Source: Nocardia sp. BMG111209
GTDB lineage: Bacteria; Actinomycetota; Actinomycetes; Mycobacteriales; Mycobacteriaceae
Reading direction: 5' to 3'
Assembly: GCF_000381925.1 (NCBI RefSeq)
Contig: NZ_KB907308.1
Span: 806,001-870,000 of the forward strand
Length of the DNA: 64,000 bases
Translations under genes and position numbers: made by a program
The notes under the pieces: model-generated
What the model was told of the DNA's origin: nothing
What the model saw: the letters and a program-made list of their open reading frames with translations, nothing else
The model's database searches: none
Part shown: positions 42,771 to 51,802 of the stretch, in pieces
Layout: every line of letters begins with the position of its first letter
Numbering within the stretch: position 1 is the stretch's first letter

Positions 42771-43874
42771 ATGAGCACAGCGGATTCCCAGCGAAGGGTG
42801 TGCGGAGTCTGCGACCATTTGCGGGTGGACGATGCCACGATCACGAACCCGTCCGCTCGCCTTCGCTCCATCGCGAGCGCTGCACTGTTGGTCGATTTCG
42901 CGGAGTCGCGGGGGCTCACCGTACCGGCGATCCTGCGCGGCACGGGGATTCCCGAGGGATTGCTGCGCGATCCACACGGTGAGATCACCTATGCGCAGGA
43001 ACTCACCCTGTTGCACAACCTCGTCGACGGCGTCGACGACGAACCGGGCCTCGGGCTCATGGCGGGGCTGATGTGCCATCCCCCGTCGCTGGGTGTACTG
43101 GGCTTCGCGGTGATGTCCAGTCCGACGGTGCGGCACGCCGCCGAGGTCGCGCTGCGCTACGGCGATATGTGGTTCACCTTCGCGCCGCACCGGCTGGAGG
43201 AGCAGGGGGATCTGTTCCGGGTGGTCCGCGACGACAGCGTGCTGCCACCGGAACTGCGCCGCTTCGCCCTCGAGCGCGATGTCGCCGCGATCTCGACGAT
43301 CCAGCAGGACATCATGCAGATGCGGCTGCCGATGCTGGCGGTGCACGTGACCGTCGCCGCGCATCCGATCTACGAGATGTTCGCCACCCTGCTCGGCGTC
43401 GAGACGATCGAATTCGACGCTCGCCGAACGGTGTTGATCGGTAAGCGGGCCACCCTGGACCTGCCGCTGCCGAGCGGGAACATCGCGACCGCCCGGTTCT
43501 ACGAGCAGCAGTGCGTGGATCTGATCCAGCGGCGGCGCAACCGCGACGGCATCAGCAGCCGGGTGCGCGAACTGCTCATCCGCCGCGGCGGCATCGCCGA
43601 TCAGGCCCATATCGCCGCCGATCTCGATCTGTCGGTGCGCACGCTGCGCCGCCGGCTCGCCGACGAGGGCACCACCTACCGCGAATTGTCCAGCGAGACA
43701 ATCGGAATGCTCGCCGAGGAACTGCTCACCGCCGGGCTCACCGTGGAACATGTGGCGGGCCGGCTCGGCTACTCCAGCACCTCGGCCTTCACCGCGGCGT
43801 TCCGGGCGTGGAAGGGCCAGTCCCCCGGGCATTTCGCGCGCCACCACCGCGGCCGGATGTCCACCCGGGTGTAG
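42771..43874 (+). CDS. AraC-family transcriptional regulator
   Basis: 367 residues. N-terminal arabinose-operon-regulator-like (OruR/ArgR-type, PF12625) domain about 30-230 (LLVDFAESRGLTVPAILRGTGIPEGLL, LGVLGFAVMSSPTVRHAAEVALRY), C-terminal double helix-turn-helix about 265-360 (IADQAHIAADLDLSVRTLRRRLADEGTTYRELSSE and HVAGRLGYSSTSAFTAAFRAWKGQSPGHFARHHRG). Start uncertain between ATG 42771 and GTG 42825. Faces the aldehyde dehydrogenase across 223 bp, its likely target. Confidence 0.9.
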   Translation: MSTADSQRRVCGVCDHLRVDDATITNPSARLRSIASAALLVDFAESRGLTVPAILRGTGIPEGLLRDPHGEITYAQELTLLHNLVDGVDDEPGLGLMAGLMCHPPSLGVLGFAVMSSPTVRHAAEVALRYGDMWFTFAPHRLEEQGDLFRVVRDDSVLPPELRRFALERDVAAISTIQQDIMQMRLPMLAVHVTVAAHPIYEMFATLLGVETIEFDARRTVLIGKRATLDLPLPSGNIATARFYEQQCVDLIQRRRNRDGISSRVRELLIRRGGIADQAHIAADLDLSVRTLRRRLADEGTTYRELSSETIGMLAEELLTAGLTVEHVAGRLGYSSTSAFTAAFRAWKGQSPGHFARHHRGRMSTRV

Positions 43875-43972
43875 CGGCAGCGACCGGCTCCCGCACGTGA
43901 CCGGCCCGAGATTGACTGAATTGATACTGGCTAACCATCCGCTACGTAATAATCTCGAATTACTCTGCCCAT

Positions 43973-44572
43973 ATGACAACCAGCAATCATGCAGCCAACA
44001 CGATGTACGAGGGTCCGTTGCACTCGTTGGCCCGCAGCGCCTGGGAGTCGCTGCTCATCATCGGCGTCCTGGCGGTGATCCTCGGCGTCATGGCCCTGGT
44101 CTGGCCGGGTCCGACCCTGGTGGTCGCCGGCATTCTGTTCGGTATCTATCTGCTGGTCTCCGGGGTGATGCAGCTGGTCGCCGCGTTCGGGCCGCACGTC
44201 AGCGCCGGATGGCGGGTGTTGTCGCTGGTCAGCGGCATTCTGTCCTTCATCCTGGCGTTCTTCAGCTTCCGCGAGATCGGCAACTCCATCGTGCTGCTGG
44301 CGCTGTGGGTCGGCATCAGCTGGCTGTTCCGCGGCATCACGGTGGCGGCGGGCAGTATCGAGGCGCCGCGCGGCCTGCCCGGCCGGGGCTGGGCCATCTT
44401 CTACGGCGCCATGCTCCTCATCGGCGGCATCGCCCTGGTGATCTGGCCGATCCACGCGATCACGACGCTCACCCTGGTGGCGGGCTGGTGGCTGATCTTC
44501 ATGGGCATCATGGAGATCGTCTACGCCTTCCAGGTCCGCAACGGCGCCAAGGCCGTGGCCGGCCGGTTGTAG
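43973..44572 (+). CDS. HdeD-family membrane protein
   Basis: 199 residues with six membrane helices in three repeating pairs, DUF308/HdeD type: LLIIGVLAVILGVMALVWPGPTLVVAGILFGIYLLVSGVMQLVAAF, then a second and third pair with LALWVGISWLFRGI and GWWLIFMGIMEIVYAFQVRNG. E. coli HdeD is linked to acid resistance at high density; role in actinobacteria unknown. The following methyltransferase starts on the very next base after its stop (tagATG), so they are co-expressed. Its upstream 98 bp is relatively AT-rich and has a possible promoter, TTGATA (43921) and TACGTA (43943). Confidence 0.9.
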   Translation: MTTSNHAANTMYEGPLHSLARSAWESLLIIGVLAVILGVMALVWPGPTLVVAGILFGIYLLVSGVMQLVAAFGPHVSAGWRVLSLVSGILSFILAFFSFREIGNSIVLLALWVGISWLFRGITVAAGSIEAPRGLPGRGWAIFYGAMLLIGGIALVIWPIHAITTLTLVAGWWLIFMGIMEIVYAFQVRNGAKAVAGRL

Positions 44573-45625
44573 ATGGAGCGGATCCTGCAGGTCGGGATGG
44601 CCTATCAGGGTTCCCGCACCCTGCTCAGCGCCGTCGAACTCGATGTGTTCACCGCGCTCTCGGACGGCCCGCTACCGCTGGACGCGCTGCGCGACTGGAT
44701 CGGCGTACACCCGCGCGGGGCCCGCGACTTCCTGGACTCGCTGGTCGCGCTGGGCATGCTGCACCGCAACGGCGGTATCTACAGCAACACCACCGAGACC
44801 GGCCGATACCTCAACCGCAAGTCCGAGGACTACATCGGCGGCTATCTGGAGATGACCGCCACCCGCAGCTACGGGCACTGGGGTCATCTCACCGAGGCGC
44901 TGCGGACCGGCCGTCCGCAGAACGAGATCCGGGCCGGCGGTGATTTCTTCGAGACCCTCTACCGCGACAGCCGCACCCTGCGCGGCTTCCTGCAGGCGAT
45001 GACCGGGCTGTCGCGGCCCAGCGCCGCCGCGCTGGCGACCGGCTTCCCCTGGGAGGAACGCGACAGCGTGGCCGATATCGGCACGGCGCAGGGCGAATTC
45101 CTGCGCATCGTGCTGAACGAGCATCAGCGGCTGCGCGGCATCGGATTCGATCTGCCGATCGTGGAGCCGATCTTCGCCGAACATCTGGCCCGGCTCGCGC
45201 ACCGGACCGTCTTCGTGCCCGGTGACTTCCTCGACGATCCCCTGCCCGCCGCCGACGTACTCGTCTTCGGCCACATCCTGCACGGCTGGGACCTCGACAC
45301 CAGGCGGATGCTGCTGCGGAAGGCGTACGAGGCGCTGCCGGAGGGCGGTTCGGTGATCGTGTACGGCACGCTCGTCGACGACGGCCGCCGCACGAACACC
45401 CATGCGCTGCTGAGCAGCCTCACCATGCTGATCGAGACGCCGGCCGGATGCGAGCACACCCCGACGGAATGCCGGAACTGGATGACCGAGGCCGGCTTCG
45501 GCGCGGTCTACACCCAGCGGCTGACCGGTACCGAATCCATGGTGTGCGGCACCAAACTCACGCGCAGCCGAGCGGCGCACGACGCCGGTCGCGCCGCGGC
45601 CCGGCAAATGGAATCCTCTCGATAA
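44573..45625 (+). CDS. SAM-dependent O-methyltransferase (acetylserotonin/carminomycin type)
   Basis: 350 residues: N-terminal winged-helix dimerisation domain (LSAVELDVFTALSDGPLPLDALRDWIGVHPRGARDFLDSLVALGMLHRNGG) and a Rossmann SAM domain with VADIGTAQGEFL (motif I, about 163-174; the usual DxGGGxG is changed to DIGTAQG) and the catalytic-His region HILHGWDLDTRRMLLRKAYEALPEGG. Small-molecule O-methyltransferase as in antibiotic biosynthesis, but no biosynthetic genes adjoin; coupling to an HdeD-like membrane protein is unusual. Confidence 0.9.
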   Translation: MERILQVGMAYQGSRTLLSAVELDVFTALSDGPLPLDALRDWIGVHPRGARDFLDSLVALGMLHRNGGIYSNTTETGRYLNRKSEDYIGGYLEMTATRSYGHWGHLTEALRTGRPQNEIRAGGDFFETLYRDSRTLRGFLQAMTGLSRPSAAALATGFPWEERDSVADIGTAQGEFLRIVLNEHQRLRGIGFDLPIVEPIFAEHLARLAHRTVFVPGDFLDDPLPAADVLVFGHILHGWDLDTRRMLLRKAYEALPEGGSVIVYGTLVDDGRRTNTHALLSSLTMLIETPAGCEHTPTECRNWMTEAGFGAVYTQRLTGTESMVCGTKLTRSRAAHDAGRAAARQMESSR

Positions 45626-46022
45626 GCTGTTGTTTTTATAAAACATTTGCAATTCCTTGGTGATCGGATGGTGCCCGCAATAGCGCGCACGTCCCGCTCG
45701 GACCGTCACACCGTCCGCCGGACCTATGATGTCCGATATTCGCCACGAGTTCGCTCGGAACCGGGCCCGGATACCGGGCATTTCGCGCGTTCGATAGCCT
45801 CGGATGCGTCGGCCGAAGTGGCCGGGCGAGAGGGGATTTCGGGGTGCCGTTCCGCAGTAATGGTAGCCAGCCGATCGCTGGAGACGCCGAACAGGTAGTC
45901 CGGAAGGTAAATTCAAGATCACCCAAACAAAGATCAAAAACATTGCTACACAATGACCTTGCGATGTGTATGCTAACCATCAATCACGACCCCCACTACG
46001 AGGTGGGGTCTACGGCGAGGCG
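45626..46022. other. gene-free region ahead of the F0 operon
   Basis: 397 bp without a supportable gene, moderately AT-rich at both ends. TTTTTATAAAA lies just after the methyltransferase stop (about 45635-45646). From about 45930 a TATGCT (45970-45975) may serve as -10 for the atp-type operon, and a leader hairpin with CCCC/GGGG arms (about 45989-46010) lies just before the first start codon. Confidence 0.5.
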
Positions 46023-46412
46023 GTGTCCCAAGTGAACCTGGACCGGATCCGATTGCGCCGCGCGGCCTATATAGCGGTCGCCTTCGGCGTTCTGGCACTG
46101 GTTGCCACAGGTCCGCTGCACCGATTGCTGCTCGGTGTATTCCTCTGTGTCGGACTCGGGTTGGGCTGGCTCAATGCCACTCTCACCTATCGCACGGTAA
46201 CCCGGATCACGCGTTCGGAAACACCCAGTAAGCAGGCGCTGCTGGCCACGACGGCATTCCGTCTGCTCGGCCTCACCGCCCTCGCCATCGTGGTCGGAAT
46301 CCTGGCACGGCCCAACGGCATCGGAATCTTCTTCGGTGTGGCCGTCTTCCAGGTGATCATGGTCCTCCAGACCGTCGTGCCCGAGCTGAAAGCGCTACGC
46401 GAACTGTCATGA
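46023..46412 (+). CDS. atpI: AtpI-like small membrane protein at head of F0 operon
   Basis: 129 residues from GTG 46023, with four hydrophobic helices ([43 protein letters not shown] and [21 protein letters not shown]). It matches the small hydrophobic ATP synthase I-type protein (Mycobacterium Rv1303 group) that precedes atpB and is thought to help assemble the c-ring. Overlaps atpB by 4 bp (ATGA). Confidence 0.82.
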   Translation: MSQVNLDRIRLRRAAYIAVAFGVLALVATGPLHRLLLGVFLCVGLGLGWLNATLTYRTVTRITRSETPSKQALLATTAFRLLGLTALAIVVGILARPNGIGIFFGVAVFQVIMVLQTVVPELKALRELS

Positions 46413-47188
46413 CGATCCTCGCTGTTCCCCTGGCCCGGACGACCGGATCGGTCGCCGTCCTCGCCGATACGAAGATTCATGTCGGCGAACATGCGACCGC
46501 GCATTTCCTGGGACTGGAGTTCAATCTCGACACCATCGTGTCGACCGCCGTCGCCGCCGCGATCGTGATCGCGCTGGCATTGTTCCTGCGCGCGAAGGTC
46601 ACCTCCGGTGTGCCCAACGGCGTGCAATTGTTCTTCGAAACCGTCACCGTGCAGATGCGCGATCAGGTGGAGAGTGCGATCGGGCTGCGAGTGGCGCCCT
46701 ATGCGCTGCCGCTGGCGGTCACGCTGTTCACCTTCATCCTGCTGTCGAACTGGTTGTCGGTACTGCCCATGCAGTACGGCTCCGGGGAATTCATCGCACC
46801 GCCGGCCTCCGATGTGAACTTCGTGTACGCGCTGGCGCTGTTCGTCTTCCTCTTCTACCAGGGCGCCGGTATTGCGCGGCGCGGGCCGATCACCCATTTC
46901 AAGCTGCTGCTGAAGGGCCACACCGGCTGGGGCCCGATGGTGTTCATCAACGTCATCGAGGAGATCGCCAAGCCGCTGTCGCTGTCGCTGCGATTGTTCG
47001 GAAACATGTTCGCCGGTGGCGTCATGATCTCGGTGATCACGCTGTTTCCGTTCTGGATCAGCTGGGGACCCAATGCGGTCTGGAAGTTGTTCGACATGTT
47101 CGTCGGCTTCATCCAGGCCTTCATCTTCTCCCTGCTGACCGTCCTCTACTTCAGCCAGTCCATGGCGCTGGAGCACGAAAACCACTGA
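46409..47188 (+). CDS. atpB: F0 ATP synthase subunit a
   Basis: 259-residue polytopic proton-channel subunit. Essential Arg195 lies in the canonical helix ([21 protein letters not shown]), with supporting polar residues NVIEE before it and [19 protein letters not shown] at the C terminus. Nothing suggests decay. Product would form the half-channels against the c-ring. ATG 46409 overlaps the AtpI-like gene. No F1 genes follow in this locus. Confidence 0.95.
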   Translation: MTILAVPLARTTGSVAVLADTKIHVGEHATAHFLGLEFNLDTIVSTAVAAAIVIALALFLRAKVTSGVPNGVQLFFETVTVQMRDQVESAIGLRVAPYALPLAVTLFTFILLSNWLSVLPMQYGSGEFIAPPASDVNFVYALALFVFLFYQGAGIARRGPITHFKLLLKGHTGWGPMVFINVIEEIAKPLSLSLRLFGNMFAGGVMISVITLFPFWISWGPNAVWKLFDMFVGFIQAFIFSLLTVLYFSQSMALEHENH

Positions 47189-47215
47189 CCGGCAAGCCGG
47201 CGGTAAAACCGATGA

Positions 47216-47521
<306 letters not shown>

Positions 47522-47529
47522 GTACCGCC

Positions 47530-48036
47530 ATGTCGCCCCGCACAGATGTGGCCGCCGAGGGGAACTTCCTCATCCCCAACGGCACCTTCTTCGCCGAGCT
47601 GATCATCTTCCTGATCGTGCTCGGAGTCATCTGGTTCATCGTGGTGCCGCCGATCCGCAAGGTATTGGCGGACCGCGAGGAACGGGTCGCCGCAACCGCG
47701 GCGAACACCAAGGAGGCCAAGGATGTATTCGCCGAGGCCGACGAGCGTTACCAGACGGCCCTGACGAAGGCTCGCGCCGAAGCGGCCGACATCCGTAACC
47801 AGGCCCGCGCCGAAGGCCGGGCCATTCTCGAAGAATTGCGCAACGAAGCGCAGCAGCAAGCCGACGAGATCGTGGCCGAATCCGCGGCGCAATTGCGCGC
47901 CCAGGCCGATCAGGTGTCCGCGGAGCTGCGCGAGGCCGTGGAGCCGCTCGCCCAAACCCTGGCCGACCGCGTGGTCGGCGGCGATCGACACGCAGGCACC
48001 GGCGCCGGACACCAGACAGGACGGGCTTCGTCATGA
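47530..48036 (+). CDS. atpF: F0 ATP synthase subunit b
   Basis: 168 residues: EGNFLIPNGTFFAELIIFLIVLGVIWFIVVPPIRKVLADREERV (one membrane helix, about 18-40, in the mycobacterial AtpF style), then a long Ala/Glu/Arg-rich coiled coil (about 45-155), the peripheral stalk. The C-terminal 15 residues (RHAGTGAGHQTGRASS) are loose. Starts 8 bp after atpE and overlaps the next gene by 4 bp. Confidence 0.94.
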   Translation: MSPRTDVAAEGNFLIPNGTFFAELIIFLIVLGVIWFIVVPPIRKVLADREERVAATAANTKEAKDVFAEADERYQTALTKARAEAADIRNQARAEGRAILEELRNEAQQQADEIVAESAAQLRAQADQVSAELREAVEPLAQTLADRVVGGDRHAGTGAGHQTGRASS

Positions 48037-48608
48037 CCTTCACTCCCGGCGTACTCGCCGAGGATGGATATCACATCACCATTCAGTGGATGGTCTTCGG
48101 CAGTCAGCTGTTCGCATTCCTGGTGATCATCCTGCTGTTCTGGAAATTCCTGGTTCCGCCGTTGCAGAAGATGATGGCCAAGAGCCAGGAGACGGTGCGC
48201 AGACAGCTGGAGGAGAGCGAGCAGGCGGCGACGCGCCTGGAGCAGGCCAAGGCGGCCTACGACAGCGCGCTCGCCGAAGCGCAGGCCGAACTCGAGCGCC
48301 TGCGCGAGGACGCCCGGGAGGACGCCGCCCTGATCATCGAGCAGATGCGCGAAGCCGCCCAGACGGAGGTCGAGCGCGTCCGCAAACAGGGCCGCGACCA
48401 GATCACCGTCCTGCGCCGCCAGCTCATGCGCGACCTCGAGGCCGACCTGGCCGCCGCCATGCTGGCCTGCACCGAGGAGAAGGTCCAGGAGCAGGTCGCG
48501 AGCCCCGAGGCCGTCAACGAGAGCATCGAGAAGTTCCTCGACGACCTCGAGACCCTCGCCAACGCCGCCCCTGCCGTCCGCCGCTGGGCCCTGTCCCGCT
48601 GGAACTGA
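48033..48608 (+). CDS. b-like half of the actinobacterial b-delta subunit, delta domain absent
   Basis: 191 residues. N-terminal membrane helix (WMVFGSQLFAFLVIILLFWKFLVPPLQKMMAKSQETVRRQL) and coiled coil (QAATRLEQAKAAYDSALAEAQAELERLREDAREDAALIIEQMREAAQ), ending after VNESIEKFLDDLETLANAAPAVRRWALSRWN. In mycobacteria AtpH continues for ~250 more residues with the delta domain that binds F1; here a stop and a strong terminator follow at that junction. So the protein is a second b-type stalk subunit (b') only. Overlaps atpF by 4 bp. Last gene of the operon. Confidence 0.88.
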   Translation: MTFTPGVLAEDGYHITIQWMVFGSQLFAFLVIILLFWKFLVPPLQKMMAKSQETVRRQLEESEQAATRLEQAKAAYDSALAEAQAELERLREDAREDAALIIEQMREAAQTEVERVRKQGRDQITVLRRQLMRDLEADLAAAMLACTEEKVQEQVASPEAVNESIEKFLDDLETLANAAPAVRRWALSRWN

Positions 48609-48634
48609 CTCGGCCACAACGGTTCCCGACCACC

Positions 48635-48668
48635 CGCGCCCCGGTACTGTACGCAGTGCCGGGGCGCG
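48635..48668 (+). terminator. strong hairpin terminator closing the F0 operon
   Basis: Arms 48635-48649 and 48654-48668, 15 bp with a single G-U pair, tetraloop TACG, followed by GTGCTTTCC. It begins 27 bp after the stop of the b' gene, showing the operon ends here and no downstream atpA/G/D/C belong to it. Confidence 0.85.
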
Positions 48669-48765
48669 GTGCTTTCCGCGCCGGCCCCCATCGGACCGGA
48701 TACATACCGGCCGAGCCGGAAATCGGGTCGCGTCGGACCCACACCGGCGCCTAACGTCACCCGAC

Positions 48766-49746
48766 ATGACGAAGGTGATCGGCGACGACATCGCCCGGCG
48801 GCGGATGCGCTCCGGGCTGCTGTCCGCCCTGGTCTCCGCGGCGGCCTTCGGGCTGTCCGGCGTACTGGCGCGCGGACTGACCGACGCCGGCTGGAGCGCC
48901 GGCAGCGCGGTGACGGCCCGAGTGGCGGTGGCCGCCGTGGTCCTGCTCCCGATCGCCGCCGTCCGGCTCCGCGGCAACCGGAACCCACTGCGCCGCAACC
49001 TCTCCCTGATCGGCGCCTACGGCCTGGTCGCCGTCGCGGGCACCCAGCTCGCCTTCTTCGAGGCGGTGGCCCGCCTCCCCGTCGGCGTGGCACTCCTGAT
49101 CGTCTTCGCCGCACCGATCGCCGTGGTGGGCTGGCTGTGGCTACGACATCACCACCGCCCCACCCGCGCGACCGTCGCCGGAACGGTGCTCGGGATCGGC
49201 GGACTGGCCCTGGTGGTCGGCGGCGGCAGCGGCGAGCCCGTCGCCTGGCCGGGAGTCGCCTGGGCACTGACCGCCATGCTCGGATCAGCCGCCTACTACA
49301 TCCTGTCGTCGCACAGCGACGGCGAACTGCCCGGGACCGTACTGGCCGCCGGCGGACTCGTCGTCGGCGTAGTGGTCCTGTCGATCGCCGGCGCCACCGG
49401 CCTACTCGCACTGCACTACTCGAACGATCCGATCCGATTCCGCGGCTTCGCCTCCCCCGCCTGGGCCGTGATCGTCGTGCTCGGCACCGTCACCACCGCC
49501 CTCGCCTACGTCTCCGGCATCGCCGCCACCCGCCTGCTCGGCGCCCGCCTGGCCTCCTTCACCGGCCTCTGCGAGGTAGCCGCCGCCCCCCTGCTCGCCT
49601 GGGCCCTCCTCGGCCAGGCCGTCCACCCCCTCCAATTACTCGGCGGCGCACTGATTCTCGTCGGCATCGTCGCCGTCCGCCGCGGCGAGCCCGCGGCCGA
49701 TTCCGGACCGGCCGCGGACGGTCGTGGCGACCCCGCACCCGGCTAA
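48766..49746 (+). CDS. EamA/DMT-superfamily transporter
   Basis: 326 residues with about ten membrane helices in two EamA repeats (LLSALVSAAAFGLSGVLARGLTDAGWSAGSAVTARVAVAA and WPGVAWALTAMLGSAAYYILSS). Family members export amino acids or other metabolites. ATG 48766. Its 3' end overlaps the convergent methyltransferase gene by 4 bp. C-terminal tail is a disordered Ala/Asp/Pro stretch. Confidence 0.92.
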   Translation: MTKVIGDDIARRRMRSGLLSALVSAAAFGLSGVLARGLTDAGWSAGSAVTARVAVAAVVLLPIAAVRLRGNRNPLRRNLSLIGAYGLVAVAGTQLAFFEAVARLPVGVALLIVFAAPIAVVGWLWLRHHHRPTRATVAGTVLGIGGLALVVGGGSGEPVAWPGVAWALTAMLGSAAYYILSSHSDGELPGTVLAAGGLVVGVVVLSIAGATGLLALHYSNDPIRFRGFASPAWAVIVVLGTVTTALAYVSGIAATRLLGARLASFTGLCEVAAAPLLAWALLGQAVHPLQLLGGALILVGIVAVRRGEPAADSGPAADGRGDPAPG

Positions 49747-50432
49747 CCGGCCCGGACCGCGGTGAGAATGCCGACGTCGTATCGGACCGCGCGATATTCG
49801 AAGTCACCGAATCCGATGTCGCGCAGCGTATCTCGGTAGCGACGGATATCGAGCGAATCGGTCCGGTCGTGGTGGTCGTCGCCGGAGCGGTGCGCGGAGA
49901 ACCGGGCCATCCCCCGGATCAACGCGCCGCGCAACCCATTACCCGGATTCATATCGGCCAGCAGCAACCGGCCGCCGGGCCGCAGCACCCGGTACATGCC
50001 GGTCAGCGCCGGAACCCGTTGTCCGGCGGGAATGTGATGCATGGCGAAGGTGGACGTCACGAGATCGAAGGCGCCATCCGGAAACGAAAGTTCCTGAGCG
50101 GCACCGTATTCGAACCGGCAGTTCGGCAGCGACCGCGAATGCGAGGTCGCGTGGTCGACCATTTCGCGCGCCGCGTCGACGCCGACCACCGTACCGGCCG
50201 GACCGACCCGGCCGGCCATCGCACGAGCGAGTTTGCCCGGCCCACAGGCGATATCGAGTACGTGATCGCCGGGCCCGGCGCCACTCGCGTCGGCGAGCGT
50301 GGTCACGAGCGCATTCACCCCACCGACGAAGAACAGCCTGTTGAAGGTGTTGTAGCGCCGCGGTGTGGTGATGAGCAGACCGACTTGTGTGTCGGCACTG
50401 AGGAAACGGGAGGGTTGTTCATTTCGGGACAT
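49743..50432 (-). CDS. class I SAM-dependent methyltransferase
   Basis: 229 residues from ATG 50432 (MSRNEQPSRFLSADTQVG); ATG 50459 is an alternative. SAM-binding motif VLDIACGPGKLARAMAG, then VVGVDAAREMV, FDLVTSTFAMHHIPAGQR and LRPGGRLLLADMN; UbiE/Methyltransf_11 type. Substrate unknown. Divergent from the TetR gene with almost no space between, so likely regulated by it. Confidence 0.9.
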   Translation of the reverse strand: MSRNEQPSRFLSADTQVGLLITTPRRYNTFNRLFFVGGVNALVTTLADASGAGPGDHVLDIACGPGKLARAMAGRVGPAGTVVGVDAAREMVDHATSHSRSLPNCRFEYGAAQELSFPDGAFDLVTSTFAMHHIPAGQRVPALTGMYRVLRPGGRLLLADMNPGNGLRGALIRGMARFSAHRSGDDHHDRTDSLDIRRYRDTLRDIGFGDFEYRAVRYDVGILTAVRAG

Positions 50433-50450
50433 ATGTTCATCATCGGAAGT

Positions 50451-51107
50451 GTGCGCCACCAGGACCAGAACCGAAGCGAGCGGATCCGTCCCGTTCCGAA
50501 CAGGTCACCGAAATCCGTCCCGGAACCACCCCGCACCGAGGACCGCCGGGTCCGCCGCACCCGCGAGGCCCTGCACCGTGCCCTGATCGAACTGATGCTC
50601 ACCCGCGACTACCGCCGCATCACCGTGCAGGACGTCCTCGACCGCGCCGACGTGGGCCGCTCGACCTTCTACGCGCACTACCGCGACAAGGACGACCTCC
50701 TGCTCACCAGCTCCACCGAATACCTCCGCAGCGCAATCGAATCCACCGCCGCCACCCACCCCGCCGACACCTGTCCGCTGGCCCCGCTCCGGACGATGTT
50801 CGAACTGGCCGCCGCGAACAAGGACGTCTACAGCGCCCTGCTCGGCCCGAAAGCCGGCGCCCCGGTACTACGAGCCACCCGCCGAATGGCCGCCGACATC
50901 CTCACCGACCGCCTGAAGAACCACCTGCTCCTGCCCGACGACGAATTCGCCGACACCGTCACCTACCTGTCCTGGGCCCTGTTCGGCCTGCTCGGCGAGG
51001 TCGCCGCCCCCGGCCGCACCCTGAGCGCCGACGAGGCCTACCGCCGCTTCCACCGCCTGACCACCACCGGCCTGTCCGGCCTGCGAGACAGTCCGGCCGA
51101 CAGCTGA
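50451..51107 (+). CDS. TetR/AcrR-family transcriptional regulator
   Basis: 218 residues from GTG 50451 (ATG 50433 gives six more). The helix-turn-helix is at about residues 55-80 (YRRITVQDVLDRADVGRSTFYAHYRDKDDLL), with a TetR_C-type domain (TYLSWALFGLLGEVAAP). A 35-residue basic Pro/Arg-rich N-terminal extension precedes the fold. Start choice is uncertain because the divergent methyltransferase begins at 50432 or 50459. Ligand unknown; the likely target is the divergent gene. Confidence 0.88.
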   Translation: MRHQDQNRSERIRPVPNRSPKSVPEPPRTEDRRVRRTREALHRALIELMLTRDYRRITVQDVLDRADVGRSTFYAHYRDKDDLLLTSSTEYLRSAIESTAATHPADTCPLAPLRTMFELAAANKDVYSALLGPKAGAPVLRATRRMAADILTDRLKNHLLLPDDEFADTVTYLSWALFGLLGEVAAPGRTLSADEAYRRFHRLTTTGLSGLRDSPADS

Positions 51108-51235
51108 CCGGCCGCCGCGCGCAACCCATCGGACACGGGTCCGCGCCTTCGCCCTCCGACCGGTCCGCTGCGTTATCGTGCACGTCGAATCGCTGTTTAC
51201 CTGCTGCGACGCGTCGGATCCGGGAGGAGATGACT

Positions 51236-51778
51236 GTGGTTCACCGGGTGATCGAACCGGGCGGTCCGCCGAAGGTGGGCGGCCGGGTCTGGTGGGCGGT
51301 GTTCATGGGACTCGGCACGATCGTCACCACGATCGGGGTGGCGCTGCTGTCCCGCGGCGGTGATCCGGCCGGTCCCTCGGCGGCGGCCGTCGCGTCCGGA
51401 CTGCTCGCCGCCGGGGCGCTGGAGATATTCGGTTGTCGCGCAGGGGGTTTCGGGGTCGGGCTGGAGCTGGTCACGGGAGCCGCGGTGATCGCGTTGTGGC
51501 CGGATCTCACCGCCGATCCGCTGGCGCTGCTGGCCGGCGCGGTGCTGGTCGTGGTCGGGCTGACCCGGCTGACGGCGACCGTGGCGACCACGTACCCCAG
51601 CACCGGTGACGGTTTCGTGGTCGCCGTAGCCTCGGCGGGGCTCGCCCTGGCCGCGGGGCTGGCGCTGGTGTACCGGCCCGAGGCCGTCGAGGTGCCGCCG
51701 GCGGTCCCGCTCAGCATCTGGCTGATGCTGCAGGGATTCCGCGACGTGTCCTTCGGACGCGCCCTGCGGACGGGCTGA
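51236..51778 (+). CDS. small multi-pass membrane protein, HdeD-like
   Basis: 180 residues with about five to six hydrophobic helices (WWAVFMGLGTIVTTIGVALLS, AAAVASGLLAAGALEIFG, PLALLAGAVLVVVGLTRLTATVA, VVAVASAGLALAAGLALVY, and VPLSIWLMLQGFRDVSFG). The layout and last helix resemble DUF308/HdeD proteins but the match is weak. GTG 51236 is preferred because GGAGGA lies 7 nt before it; ATG 51230 is too close to it. Function unknown. Confidence 0.75.
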   Translation: MVHRVIEPGGPPKVGGRVWWAVFMGLGTIVTTIGVALLSRGGDPAGPSAAAVASGLLAAGALEIFGCRAGGFGVGLELVTGAAVIALWPDLTADPLALLAGAVLVVVGLTRLTATVATTYPSTGDGFVVAVASAGLALAAGLALVYRPEAVEVPPAVPLSIWLMLQGFRDVSFGRALRTG

Positions 51779-51802
51779 GCCGGGGCACCTCGAACATCCG
51801 GC

